A stretch of DNA of 64,000 nucleotides, from assembly GCF_004004555.2 (NCBI RefSeq), contig NZ_SACP01000004.1, forward strand, positions 1 through 64,000, read 5' to 3'. The DNA comes from Methylobacterium oryzihabitans. GTDB taxonomy: Bacteria; Pseudomonadota; Alphaproteobacteria; Rhizobiales; Beijerinckiaceae. Each line of letters starts with the position of its first letter. Within the stretch, counting starts at the first letter, position 1. The notes beneath the pieces are model-generated. The model worked only from the letters and a program-made list of their open reading frames with translations. It was not told the DNA's origin and did not search any database. Both the position numbers and the translations under genes were made by a program. This document shows positions 56,778 through 64,000 of this stretch, piece after piece.

Positions 56778-57315
56778 CCGGACGACATCAGTCTCGGCGC
56801 GCGGGGCGGCGCGCCCGGCGACCGCTCCGCACGACCGGCGCCCCGCAGTCTATAGTGGTCCGACCGGCATTCTTCCAGGGTGGCGGTCGATTCTCCCAGG
56901 GCCATCGCTCCGGAGCGATGGCCCTGGTTTCTTGCTTGGCCTCAGGCGCCGGCAGTCGTGCGCGACACGATGTGTCGCCCGCTCACTCGGCTTTCGCTCC
57001 GCTCTGTGTTCGAGGGGACATTCGTCCCCTCGAACCCGCTCCGCGGGGCGCTCTTCGGGCGCAGAGCGCACCGCGCCCGCCAGGCGGCGGCGTCCTGCGG
57101 GCGACCGCAGAACAATCGCTGAAGCGATGGCCCTGTCGATTCTCCCGCGGGAGGACGACCCGGCGCCCGGCAGATCCTGCCGGGCGCCCCGGCAGATAGC
57201 TCCGGCCCGCCCGGCCCCGCCGCCCCCGCGTCCCAACCCCTCCAACGGCTTGCGCCGGGTCGGCCCGTGGCCCGGCGGTTGCAGCCCGCACCGGCAGGAA
57301 CGGATCGGGGCGACG
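56778..57315. other. Hairpin-dense non-coding interval between mnmA and fliK
   Basis: 538 bp with no credible gene. It holds a 32-bp perfect palindrome (56896-56927) followed by TTTCTTG. A 10-bp hairpin lies near 57009-57034 (TTCGAGGGGA stem) and a perfect 12-bp hairpin near 57163-57189 (GGCGCCCGGCAG stem). The 12-mers GTCGATTCTCCC (56886, 57135) and GCGATGGCCCTG (56915, 57124) each occur twice. The fliK and mnmA promoters should also lie here. Confidence 0.75.
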
Positions 57316-58386
57316 ATGACGAGCACGGGACCGGCGCGGATGGCCGAGGCCGCGAGACCGGCGGCGAACCGGCCGCGGACGCGCGAGGCGGCGCTGCCGG
57401 CGGAGCGGCGATTCAGCCTCGACGACGCCCGCGAGGCCCGCCCGCCGCAGGACGAGCGCGCCGCGCGGCGCGACGTGGGCGGGTCGCAGGAGCGCCGCAC
57501 CGACACGGCCGCGGCGGACCGCGACCGCCGCGCCGAGACCCGATCCGCCCCGCGCGCCACGCCGGCCGGGCAGGCCCGGAGCGCGGTGCGGCCGAGCGCC
57601 GACGACCGTCCGCCGGCACCTGAGCGGCCCGACGAGACCGCGAAGGAGACGGACGCGCCGACCGACGCCGCCCCCCCCGGGTCCGGCGCCGGGGCCGAGG
57701 CGGCGGCGGCGACCGCCCCCAAGGACGAGGAGGCCGTCGAAAGCGCGACCGAAGCCGCCGCGGTCGCGACGCCCCCCGTGCCGCCCCCGGCTCCCGCGCC
57801 GGGAACGCCCGCGCCGGTGCCGCAGACCCCGGCTCAGGCGGTCACCGGCGATGCGGGCGCTCCGTCGCCGGCGACCGGCCGGGTGGCCGCGATGAAGGCC
57901 GGCGCGCCGGAGACGACGGCCGCCGGGACCGAGGCGGGTCCGGGCGGCGGGCCGGCCGCGACCCCGCCGACGCCGCTCAGCGCGGTGCCGATGACGATCG
58001 GGCTGCGGGCGCTCGCCGACAGCAACCGGTTCGAGATCCGGCTCGATCCGGCCCATCTCGGCCGGGTCGCGGTCAGCCTCGACATCGACCGCGAGCGCGG
58101 GGCGGTGAAGGCGCATCTCGTGGTCGAGCGGCCCGAGACCCTGGCGCTGCTCCAGCGCGACGCCCGCAGCCTCGAACAGGCGCTGAGCCAGGCCGGGCTG
58201 TCGGCCGGGGAGGCGGCGCTGAGCTTCTCCCTCGGCGACGGCTCGGCCGGCTCGCGCGGCGGCACCGGCCGGGACGACGACGGCTCCCGGGCCGGATCGC
58301 GGCCGGCGCTGCCGGAAGCCGAACCGCTCCCGGCCGCCGCGGTCGCCCGGCTCGGCCGCCGGACCGGCCTCGACCTCGTGATCTGA
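57316..58386 (+). CDS. fliK: Flagellar hook-length control protein FliK
   Basis: 356 residues from ATG 57316 (MTSTGPARMAEAARPAANR). The first 230 residues are low-complexity Ala/Pro/Glu/Arg, as expected for the molecular ruler. The conserved C-terminal domain is NRFEIRLDPAHLGRVAVSLD, then RPETLALLQRDARSLEQAL. The longer upstream frame is rejected because it passes through the hairpin region. Starts 38 bp before flgD. It ends hook growth and switches export specificity. Confidence 0.85.
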   Translation: MTSTGPARMAEAARPAANRPRTREAALPAERRFSLDDAREARPPQDERAARRDVGGSQERRTDTAAADRDRRAETRSAPRATPAGQARSAVRPSADDRPPAPERPDETAKETDAPTDAAPPGSGAGAEAAAATAPKDEEAVESATEAAAVATPPVPPPAPAPGTPAPVPQTPAQAVTGDAGAPSPATGRVAAMKAGAPETTAAGTEAGPGGGPAATPPTPLSAVPMTIGLRALADSNRFEIRLDPAHLGRVAVSLDIDRERGAVKAHLVVERPETLALLQRDARSLEQALSQAGLSAGEAALSFSLGDGSAGSRGGTGRDDDGSRAGSRPALPEAEPLPAAAVARLGRRTGLDLVI

Positions 58387-58425
58387 CCCCGTCCGCGTCC
58401 CCTGCACTCCCCGAAGGCGTCCCCG

Positions 58426-59115
58426 ATGGCCTCCAGCATCAGCACAGCCGGCAGCGGCAGCGCATCCGGAACCACGACGAAATCCGGTTCGACCACCGCC
58501 ACCGGCGGCTCGGCGATCGCCGGCAACTTCAACCAGTTCCTCACCATCCTGACGACGCAGTTGCGCAACCAGAACCCGCTCGACCCCCTCGACACCAACC
58601 AGTTCACCCAGCAGCTCGTGCAATTCGCCTCGGTCGAGCAGCAGCTCAAGACCAACGACCTGCTCTCGACCATGACCACGGCGAACAAGTCGGCCACCGC
58701 CGCCTCGACCGCCGGGCTGATCGGCCGGACGGTGACGGCCGACGGCGCGACCTCGACGCTCGCCGACGGAAAGGCGTCCTGGACCCTCACCGCCGCCCGG
58801 GCCGCGCCGAAGGCGACGATCACGATCTCGGACGCCAACGGCAACGTGGTGGCGACCCAGAGCAAGGCGCTGGCGAGCGGCAGCCAGACCTTCGCCTGGG
58901 ACGGGCGCACCGCGACCGGGCAGCTCGCCCCGGGCGGCAAGTACACGGTGAAGGTGCAGGCCACCGACGCCACCGGCCAGAAGGTCGCGGTGGACACGAA
59001 GGTCTCGGGCACGATCAGCGCCATCGACCTCAGCGGGACCGAGCCGATGCTGACCGTGGATGACGCCCAGGTGCCGCTCAGCAGCGTGCAGTCCCTCGGA
59101 TCCGCTTCATCATGA
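58426..59115 (+). CDS. flgD: Flagellar hook-assembly scaffold FlgD
   Basis: 229 residues. Ser/Thr/Gly-rich N-terminus, then the family core FLTILTTQLRNQNPLDPLDT, NQFTQQLVQFASVEQQLKTN, and a C-terminal FlgD_ig-like region (VVATQSKALASGSQTFAWDG, LAPGGKYTVKVQA). It caps the growing hook. Immediately after fliK, the usual pairing in alphaproteobacteria. Confidence 0.93.
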   Translation: MASSISTAGSGSASGTTTKSGSTTATGGSAIAGNFNQFLTILTTQLRNQNPLDPLDTNQFTQQLVQFASVEQQLKTNDLLSTMTTANKSATAASTAGLIGRTVTADGATSTLADGKASWTLTAARAAPKATITISDANGNVVATQSKALASGSQTFAWDGRTATGQLAPGGKYTVKVQATDATGQKVAVDTKVSGTISAIDLSGTEPMLTVDDAQVPLSSVQSLGSASS

Positions 59116-59176
59116 CGCAGCCGCGAACGCGGTTAACGATTGCCTGTGGGCAACGAATCGGATCCGCGCCGTCCGA

Positions 59177-59191
59177 TTCAAGCAATCTTAA
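59177..59191 (+). promoter_or_regulatory. CtrA-like box overlapping a GANTC (CcrM) site upstream of sciP
   Basis: TTCA-AGCAATC-TTAA differs from the CtrA consensus TTAA-N7-TTAA by one base. GATTC, a CcrM methylation site, overlaps its left half (59175-59179). A second TTAA half-site is at 59133-59136. The box is 55 bp before the sciP ATG. Confidence 0.6.
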
Positions 59192-59245
59192 GCGCGGGAC
59201 CCTAGCCTCCGATCTCGACAGGTCAGTCGAGTGTATGAGCGTATC

Positions 59246-59521
59246 ATGACCGAACCGCACCGCCCGAGGGTGAAGTACGTCATCGGGCCCGATGGAAGTC
59301 CTCTCACGATCGCCGACCTGCCGCCGTCGGACACCCGGCGCTGGGTCATCCGCCGCAAGGCGGAGGTGGTCGCGGCGGTGCGCGGCGGGCTCCTCAGCCT
59401 CGAGGAGGCATGCCAGCGCTACACGCTGACCACCGAGGAATTCCTGAGCTGGCAGTATTCGATCGAGCAGCACGGCCTCGCCGGCCTGCGCACGACGCGG
59501 ATCCAGCACTACCGGCAGTAA
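59246..59521 (+). CDS. sciP: CtrA inhibitor SciP (DUF1153)
   Basis: 91 residues from ATG 59246 (MTEPHRPRVKYVIGPDGSPL); a GTG five codons upstream is also in frame. Helix-turn-helix region RRWVIRRKAEVVAAVRGGLL, SLEEACQRYTLTTEEFLSW, close to Caulobacter SciP. In Caulobacter it binds CtrA and blocks transcription of CtrA targets, many of them flagellar. Next to flgD and behind a CtrA-like box, consistent with a feedback loop. Confidence 0.95.
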   Translation: MTEPHRPRVKYVIGPDGSPLTIADLPPSDTRRWVIRRKAEVVAAVRGGLLSLEEACQRYTLTTEEFLSWQYSIEQHGLAGLRTTRIQHYRQ

Positions 59522-59589
59522 CCCGGCCGCCCCGGCCGGCACGGACGTCCTCCAAGGCCCTTCGATCTCCGAGGCCCTTCGATCTCCAA

Positions 59590-59631
59590 GGCTCCCCGAT
59601 GGCCGACGGCCGTCACGGGAGCTTTTCTTTT
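59590..59631 (+). terminator. Intrinsic terminator after sciP
   Basis: GGCTCCC...GGGAGC stem with a GGCC/GGCC inner helix (59590-59622), followed by TTTTCTTTT (59623-59631). Lies about 70 bp after the sciP stop. Between them is a short tandem of two 17-bp units (AGGCCCTTCGATCTCC). Confidence 0.8.
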
Positions 59632-59722
59632 GCCCGCGGCCCACCGCGAGGTCGTCTCGGGCTGTCCGGCACCGCACCCGGCGTTAGGTTCACCCGATCT
59701 CGCGCGACCGGAGCCCCGCGAC

Positions 59723-60619
59723 ATGACCGACGCGCCCCGGGCCGGACACGGCCGCTACGCCTACAGCCCGCTGCCGGCCCGCCCGGTCTACGACTGGCCC
59801 GGCGGACGCCGCCTCGCGGTCTACCTCGCCCTCAACGTCGAGTGCTTCGCCTTCGGCGAGGGGCTCGGCGCCGAACTCGCCCCCGGCGGGCCGCAGCCGG
59901 ACGTGCTCAACTACGCCTGGCGCGACTGGGGCAACCGGGTCGGGGTCTTCCGGCTGGCCGAACTGTTCGACGAAGTCCGGCTGCCGGCCTCGATCCTGGT
60001 CAACAGCCACGTCTACCGCGACTGCCCGGGCCTGATGGAGGTGTTTCGCGCCCGCGGCGACGAGGTGGTGGGCCACGGCCGCACCAACGCCGAGCGCCAG
60101 GGCACCCTGCCGGAGGCCGAGGAGCGGGCGCTGATCGCCGAGGCCACCGCGACGCTCACCGCCGAGGAGGGCCGGGCTCCGGCCGGCTGGCTCGGCCCGT
60201 GGATCTCGCAGAGCCGGGTCACCCCCGACCTCCTGGCCGAGGCCGGCTACGGCTACCTGCTCGACTGGTGCCACGACGACCAGCCGGTCTGGTTCCGCAC
60301 CCGTTCGGGCCGGATCCTGTCGGTGCCCTACCCGCAGGAGCTCAACGACATCCCGTCGATCGTCGGCCGCAAGGATTCCGGCGCGCAATTCGCCGAGATG
60401 ATCGTCGACGGCTTCGACGAGATGCGCGAGCGCGCCGAGGCCGCGCCGCTCGTCATGGGCATCGCCCTCCACCCCTATCTCGTCGGCCAGCCGCACCGCC
60501 TGCGGCCCCTGCGGCGGGCGCTCGCCCACATCGCGGCGCATCGCGACGCGGTGTGGCTGTGCCGGGCCGGCGACGTGGCGGCGCACGCCGCCGCGCTCAT
60601 CCCAACGATCTCAAATTAG
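59723..60619 (+). CDS. Polysaccharide deacetylase-family protein (PuuE-like)
   Basis: 298 residues from ATG 59723 (MTDAPRAGHGRYAYSPLPAR). NodB-homology fold: WPGGRRLAVYLALNVECFAF, GHGRTNAERQ, GWLGPWISQSRVTPDLLAEA and GIALHPYLVGQPHRLRPL. This arrangement resembles the PuuE allantoinase/deacetylase group rather than chitin deacetylases, since the first metal motif lacks the usual FDDG text. The protein ends abruptly (AALIPTISN) at the edge of an AT-rich island, so its original C-terminus may have been replaced. No signal peptide. Confidence 0.82.
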   Translation: MTDAPRAGHGRYAYSPLPARPVYDWPGGRRLAVYLALNVECFAFGEGLGAELAPGGPQPDVLNYAWRDWGNRVGVFRLAELFDEVRLPASILVNSHVYRDCPGLMEVFRARGDEVVGHGRTNAERQGTLPEAEERALIAEATATLTAEEGRAPAGWLGPWISQSRVTPDLLAEAGYGYLLDWCHDDQPVWFRTRSGRILSVPYPQELNDIPSIVGRKDSGAQFAEMIVDGFDEMRERAEAAPLVMGIALHPYLVGQPHRLRPLRRALAHIAAHRDAVWLCRAGDVAAHAAALIPTISN

Positions 60620-60644
60620 TTGGGCCAGAAGTCAATGGTGCCTT

Positions 60645-61688
60645 TTACGAGATCGGATCGTCGATGCCGCTCCGCAGCAATTCATGGAGCATCTCCTTTT
60701 CGGGGAAGTAAACGCCCATCTTTCTGGTCCGATAGGGTAGTATCATAATATCGAGATCTCGAATTTGTCTTATATATGAACTATTTTCTAATCCCGAATC
60801 CCACGGCACAACCATTACCTTGCGATATGATTTACCCAAAAGACCTTCATATAATAAAAGCTGCCCTACTGCGCATTGCAAATCATGAGCCGATATTGCA
60901 ACTTTTATCTCAAACAATATTGGGTCCACCTCAATCGTGCGCAGATCTGGACCCCAGCGGCCTACACGGCCATTCGTGTGCTTGATGTTGCGACGATCCA
61001 GTTCCTCAACAAGCGCACGCCAGACCTCTCCATGCTTTCGCTCAACTTGCCGCCCAGCCTGGGGGCCAATTTCGTAAAAGCCTGTTAATTCAGGGACGCT
61101 GCGCTCCGCGTCTTCGACGTTTAAAGCCTGCTCATGGATTTTCTCGCCAAACTGGTAAAACGACCTAACAATAAGGCATTTTGCGACAAACTCGGCTACT
61201 TGACGTTGAACAGCAGATGGAGAATTGTCGATCTCTGCGACAGGATGGCATTCGACAACAGTTCCGTCGCTAAATCTAACGGGCACCCTGCGGCTACTTA
61301 CAGCTAAATCAAATTCATTTTCACTGATGCCTTTTCCTGGGATGGACAGCCGGCCCTTATGGAGAATCCAGCGGGATTGCCTAGCATCAAGAGCCAGGAC
61401 GCCCTGCATGATCTTATTGGAACCCTGGTCAGGCGGATTAATTTCGACGATGATATTTTGACGGAAATTGGGCCGCTCCATTCCGAACGCATTCCAGTAA
61501 CGAAATGCACCATTCCCCTTTCTCCAACCGCCAAAACTCCCCCACAACTTGAGACTCGGATGCCAGTCAATAGATCCCTGCATACCTGGAAGACGGTCTG
61601 ATCCTTCCTCGAATTTTCTCTGCCATTCTTTCATGGCAGCACAAACATCGGATTTTTTCTCGATTGCTGCATAAACCGGGTTTGGCAT
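60645..61688 (-). CDS. PD-(D/E)XK-like nuclease candidate in an AT-rich island
   Basis: 347 residues from ATG 61688 (MPNPVYAAIEKKSDVCAAMK), with GAGAGG 5 bases upstream. Codon use is far less GC-rich than any neighbour. The C-terminal third has GPDLR (Asp248), then FEIKVAIS (Glu260-x-Lys262) and HDLQCAVGQLLLYEG, which matches the core of PD-(D/E)XK nucleases. Glu221 in HGEVWRALVEEL may be the leading-helix acid. The N-terminal two thirds have no recognised domain. No methylase or partner gene is beside it. A solitary defence nuclease or restriction-like protein is plausible but unproven. Confidence 0.6.
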   Translation of the reverse strand: MPNPVYAAIEKKSDVCAAMKEWQRKFEEGSDRLPGMQGSIDWHPSLKLWGSFGGWRKGNGAFRYWNAFGMERPNFRQNIIVEINPPDQGSNKIMQGVLALDARQSRWILHKGRLSIPGKGISENEFDLAVSSRRVPVRFSDGTVVECHPVAEIDNSPSAVQRQVAEFVAKCLIVRSFYQFGEKIHEQALNVEDAERSVPELTGFYEIGPQAGRQVERKHGEVWRALVEELDRRNIKHTNGRVGRWGPDLRTIEVDPILFEIKVAISAHDLQCAVGQLLLYEGLLGKSYRKVMVVPWDSGLENSSYIRQIRDLDIMILPYRTRKMGVYFPEKEMLHELLRSGIDDPIS

Positions 61689-61791
61689 GCCTGCCTCTCG
61701 CACATCCCACCTGGGGCAGGTCATTGTGACACGCCGTTATGAGTCATGCATCCAGAGTTGCAGCAATCGATGCTTCAAAGGCTGTGTCTAA

Positions 61792-62130
61792 TCAGCCCTC
61801 GCCCTTGGTGAAGGCGTCGAAGGCGCGGGCGGTGTAGACGAGGGCCGCGCCGGTATTGAGCGCGATCGCGACGCCGAGGGCCTCCACCATCTCCTCCTTG
61901 GTCGCACCGGCCTTGCGGGCGGCCTCGGAGTGGAAGGCGATGCAGCCGTCGCAGCGGGTCGTCACCGCGACGGCCAGCGCGATCAGCTCGCGGGTCTTGG
62001 CGTCGAGCTGCGGCTCCTTCGGGGTCGCGGTGGCGATGAGATCGTGCGCCTTGAGGAGGTCGGGGCTGATCTGGCCGATCTGCCCCAGCGTGGCCGCCAG
62101 CTCGGTGCGGTAGCCGTTCCAGTCCTGCAT
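61792..62130 (-). CDS. AhpD-like carboxymuconolactone decarboxylase-family protein (short)
   Basis: 112 residues from ATG 62130 (MQDWNGYRTELAATLGQIGQ), GAGGAA 8 bases upstream. Active-site motif TTRCDGCIAFHSEAARKAG (CxxC...H) on the typical helix pair. A small, probably oligomeric AhpD-type protein. It borders the AT-rich island on one side and a racemase gene on the other. Unrelated in sequence detail to the longer AhpD-like protein at the left of the window. Confidence 0.88.
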   Translation of the reverse strand: MQDWNGYRTELAATLGQIGQISPDLLKAHDLIATATPKEPQLDAKTRELIALAVAVTTRCDGCIAFHSEAARKAGATKEEMVEALGVAIALNTGAALVYTARAFDAFTKGEG

Positions 62131-62261
62131 CGTGGTGTTTCCTCGCGTCGCGGCCCTCTGCGGGGCCCGTGGCCGACCCTGCTTCGCGTGCCGGCGCCGC
62201 GATGACAATCCCCACGGGGGTCGCGGCGGTCATGCGCGGCGGGCGCCCGGCCCGGGACCGC

Positions 62262-62981
62262 TCAGCCGGCGGCGAGCAGGCCCGTCAGGGCCGGCGACAG
62301 GCCGGTGCTCGCGGTCGCCGGCGGCGGAACGCGGCCGGTCCGCAGGCCGGCAGCCGCCATCACGGCGCGGGCCCCGGCCTCCGTCGAGCAGATCACCGGC
62401 ACCGGCACGTCGGGCCGGATCCGCTCGGCGAGGCCGGCCAGCGCCGCGCCGCCGAGGATCACCACGTCGGCCCCGTCCTCCTCGGCGCAGGCCCGGCAGG
62501 CGGCGGCGAGGCGGGCGAGCGCCGCGTCGGGATCGCGGGCGATCTCGCCGCCGGTCGGCGCGATGGCGCGGATGCCCGACAGCCGCGACGACAGGCCGAG
62601 GCTCGCGGCGAACTCCTCCAGCATCGGCCGCCACAGCACGCCGCCGGTGACGATGCCGACGCGCCGACCGCGGGTGCAGGCGAGGTGCAGCGCGCCCTCG
62701 GCCATGCCGACGACCGGGACCGGCGAGACTTCCTTGAGGGCGAGGAGACCGGGATCGCCGAAGCAGGCGAGGTAGACCGCGTCGCAGCCGGCCCCGTGCT
62801 CGGCCAGGGCGTCGAGGGCGGCGTGGGCGGCGATGGCCGCCGCGGCCCGGCTGGAGATGTAATGCGCGCCGAACCGGCCGGTGACCGCGACGATCTCGGC
62901 CGGGATCAGGCGGCGCACATGCGCCGCCGCCTGCTCGGTGACGGCCGCCGTGGTGTTGGGGTTGATGAGCAGGATGCGCAC
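62262..62981 (-). CDS. Asp/Glu/hydantoin racemase-family protein lacking the second catalytic Cys
   Basis: 239 residues from GTG 62981 with GAGGGGGAG upstream. Start VRILLINPNTTAAVT is the family signature. Cys73 in YLACFGDPGLL is the first catalytic cysteine. The second motif, usually GCAG, reads VVILGGAALAG, so the cysteine is replaced by glycine. Racemisation by two cysteines would then be impossible. It could be a decarboxylase (arylmalonate decarboxylase also uses only one cysteine) or a lyase. 23 bp after the fpr stop. Confidence 0.85.
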   Translation of the reverse strand: MRILLINPNTTAAVTEQAAAHVRRLIPAEIVAVTGRFGAHYISSRAAAAIAAHAALDALAEHGAGCDAVYLACFGDPGLLALKEVSPVPVVGMAEGALHLACTRGRRVGIVTGGVLWRPMLEEFAASLGLSSRLSGIRAIAPTGGEIARDPDAALARLAAACRACAEEDGADVVILGGAALAGLAERIRPDVPVPVICSTEAGARAVMAAAGLRTGRVPPPATASTGLSPALTGLLAAG

Positions 62982-63004
62982 GGGCCCGTCTCCCCCTCGA
63001 ACGA

Positions 63005-63778
63005 TCACTTCTCGACGAAGGCCTTCTCGATGACGTAGTGGCCGGCCTCGCCGTGGTTGCCCTCGACGTAGTCGCGGCTCGCCAGCAGGTCGCGGGTGTC
63101 GCGGATCATCTCCGGGCTGCCGCACAGCATGAACCGGTCGGCGTCGATCGCCATCTCGGGCAGGCCGATATCGGCGAAGAGCTTGCCCGAGGTGATGAGG
63201 TCGGTGATGCGGCCGCGGTTGCGGAACGGCTCGCGGGTCACGGTCGGATAGTAGACGAGCTGGTCGCGCACCAGTTCGCCGATCAGCTCGTGGTTCGGCA
63301 GCGTCTCGGTGATCGTCTCGCCGTAGGCGAGTTCCTGGATGTGGCGGCAGCCATGAACCAGCACGACCTTCTCGAAGCGGTCGTAGGTCTCCGGGTCCTT
63401 GATGATCGACAGGAACGGCGCGAGGCCGGTGCCGGTGCCGAGCAGGTAGAGGTGGCGGCCGGGCAGCAGGTTGTCGAGGACGAGGGTGCCGGTCGCCTTG
63501 CGGCTGACGACGATTGGGTCGCCGACCTTGAGGTGCTGGAGCTTCGAGGTGAGCGGGCCGTTCGCGACCTTGATCGAGAAGAACTCCAGCTCGTCCTCGT
63601 AGTTGGCGCTGACCACCGAGTACGCCCGCAGGAGCGGCTTGCCCTCGCCCTTCAGACCGATCATCGTGAACTCGCCGTTGCGGAAGCGGAACGACGGGTC
63701 GCGGGTGGTGCGGAAGCTGAAGAGCGTGTCGGTCCAGTGGTGGACGGACAGCACGCGCTCCTCGTTGAAGTTGCTCAT
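63005..63778 (-). CDS. fpr: Ferredoxin/flavodoxin-NADP(+) reductase
   Basis: 257 residues from ATG 63778 (MSNFNEERVLSVHHWTDTLF). FAD-binding LLRAYSVVSANYEDELEFFS, the NADP-binding region LLGTGTGLAPFLSIIKDPET, VHGCRHIQELAYGETI and C-terminal MLCGSPEMIRDTRDLLASRD, ending with the short VIEKAFVEK typical of the bacterial FPR subclass. It shuttles electrons between NADPH and ferredoxin/flavodoxin, often in oxidative stress. The longer frame adds an arginine-rich leader and is less likely. Confidence 0.94.
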   Translation of the reverse strand: MSNFNEERVLSVHHWTDTLFSFRTTRDPSFRFRNGEFTMIGLKGEGKPLLRAYSVVSANYEDELEFFSIKVANGPLTSKLQHLKVGDPIVVSRKATGTLVLDNLLPGRHLYLLGTGTGLAPFLSIIKDPETYDRFEKVVLVHGCRHIQELAYGETITETLPNHELIGELVRDQLVYYPTVTREPFRNRGRITDLITSGKLFADIGLPEMAIDADRFMLCGSPEMIRDTRDLLASRDYVEGNHGEAGHYVIEKAFVEK

Positions 63779-64000
63779 CGGGCGCAATCCTGCGGCTTGG
63801 AATCCGGGCCTGGAATCTTTGCGACGGGTCATCTCGCAAGTGCGGTATCGTCGTCAAGATGGACGCGAGCGCAGGAGGTCTGCGCCGCGGTCGATTCGTG
63901 CGGCACCGTAAGATACGGGCAACACTCGGCTTCGGGCGATTCTCGACAGGAGCCGCGTGCGCGGGTCTCGGCGAGCGGGCCGGGCGCGCCATCTTGCACC

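Noticed and set aside
63859-64000. Plus-strand frames running off the right edge (ATG near 63859; GTG near 63958 with AGGAG upstream)
   Set aside because: Too short to judge, arginine-rich, with no family match. The GTG could start a real gene but only 14 codons are visible.

Overview
The window is very GC-rich chromosomal DNA from an alphaproteobacterium, most likely a Methylobacterium-like member of the Hyphomicrobiales. The pointers are the ribosomal and EF-Tu/EF-G proteins, a SciP-type (DUF1153) CtrA inhibitor with a CtrA/GANTC-like promoter, FliF/FliK/FlgD of alphaproteobacterial type, and selB next to tRNA-Sec. The genus is an inference; no 16S gene is present.

Layout. 1-2.0 kb: end of a flagellar operon (fliF and a FliH-like gene cut by the window edge). 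2.3-10.3 kb: housekeeping and accessory genes (AhpD-like, TerB-like, amidase plus pyroglutamyl peptidase, PAS-LuxR regulator, YbhN/YbhP-like pair, prmA). 10.6-12.2 kb: small exported or membrane proteins and an AT-richer RTX protein. 12.4-19.2 kb: a LysR regulator divergent from a seven-gene operon with two different ureohydrolases, a complete polar-amino-acid-type ABC importer and a DUF1989 protein. This looks like uptake and hydrolysis of a guanidino compound and is the best candidate for an undescribed pathway. 19.2-22.7 kb: two small DMT-type transporters, a lytic transglycosylase and an aminotransferase.

22.8-43.6 kb (minus strand): the str-S10-spc-alpha superoperon in classical order (rpsL rpsG fusA tuf rpsJ ... 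rplQ). A frameshifted metallo-beta-lactamase-fold gene lies between rpsK and rpoA, and a 408-bp gap separates rpsQ from rplN. A promoter is visible upstream of rpsL, a second candidate lies in the rpsQ-rplN gap, and an intrinsic terminator follows rplQ. 43.6-47.9 kb: phosphonate importer phnCDEE with a Pho-box-like site and a DUF1045 gene. 48.1-50.1 kb: selB and selC. 50.1-56.8 kb: a GGDEF protein, a histidine kinase, a TVP38-family membrane protein, a PmtA-like methyltransferase and mnmA. 57.3-59.5 kb: fliK, flgD, sciP. 59.7-64 kb: a deacetylase, an AT-rich island with one PD-(D/E)XK-like nuclease, an AhpD-like protein, an Asp/Glu/hydantoin racemase homologue and ferredoxin-NADP reductase.

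Two non-coding themes stand out. First, a composite two-hairpin repeat of about 100-130 bp occurs at eight intergenic sites. Seven of the eight have a copy oriented the same way downstream of a stop codon, and in four the gene's stop codon is the first three bases of the repeat. Second, several genes carry short in-frame tandem repeats. One of these, at the start of the TVP38-family gene, repeats a Shine-Dalgarno-like motif plus a GTG codon five times.
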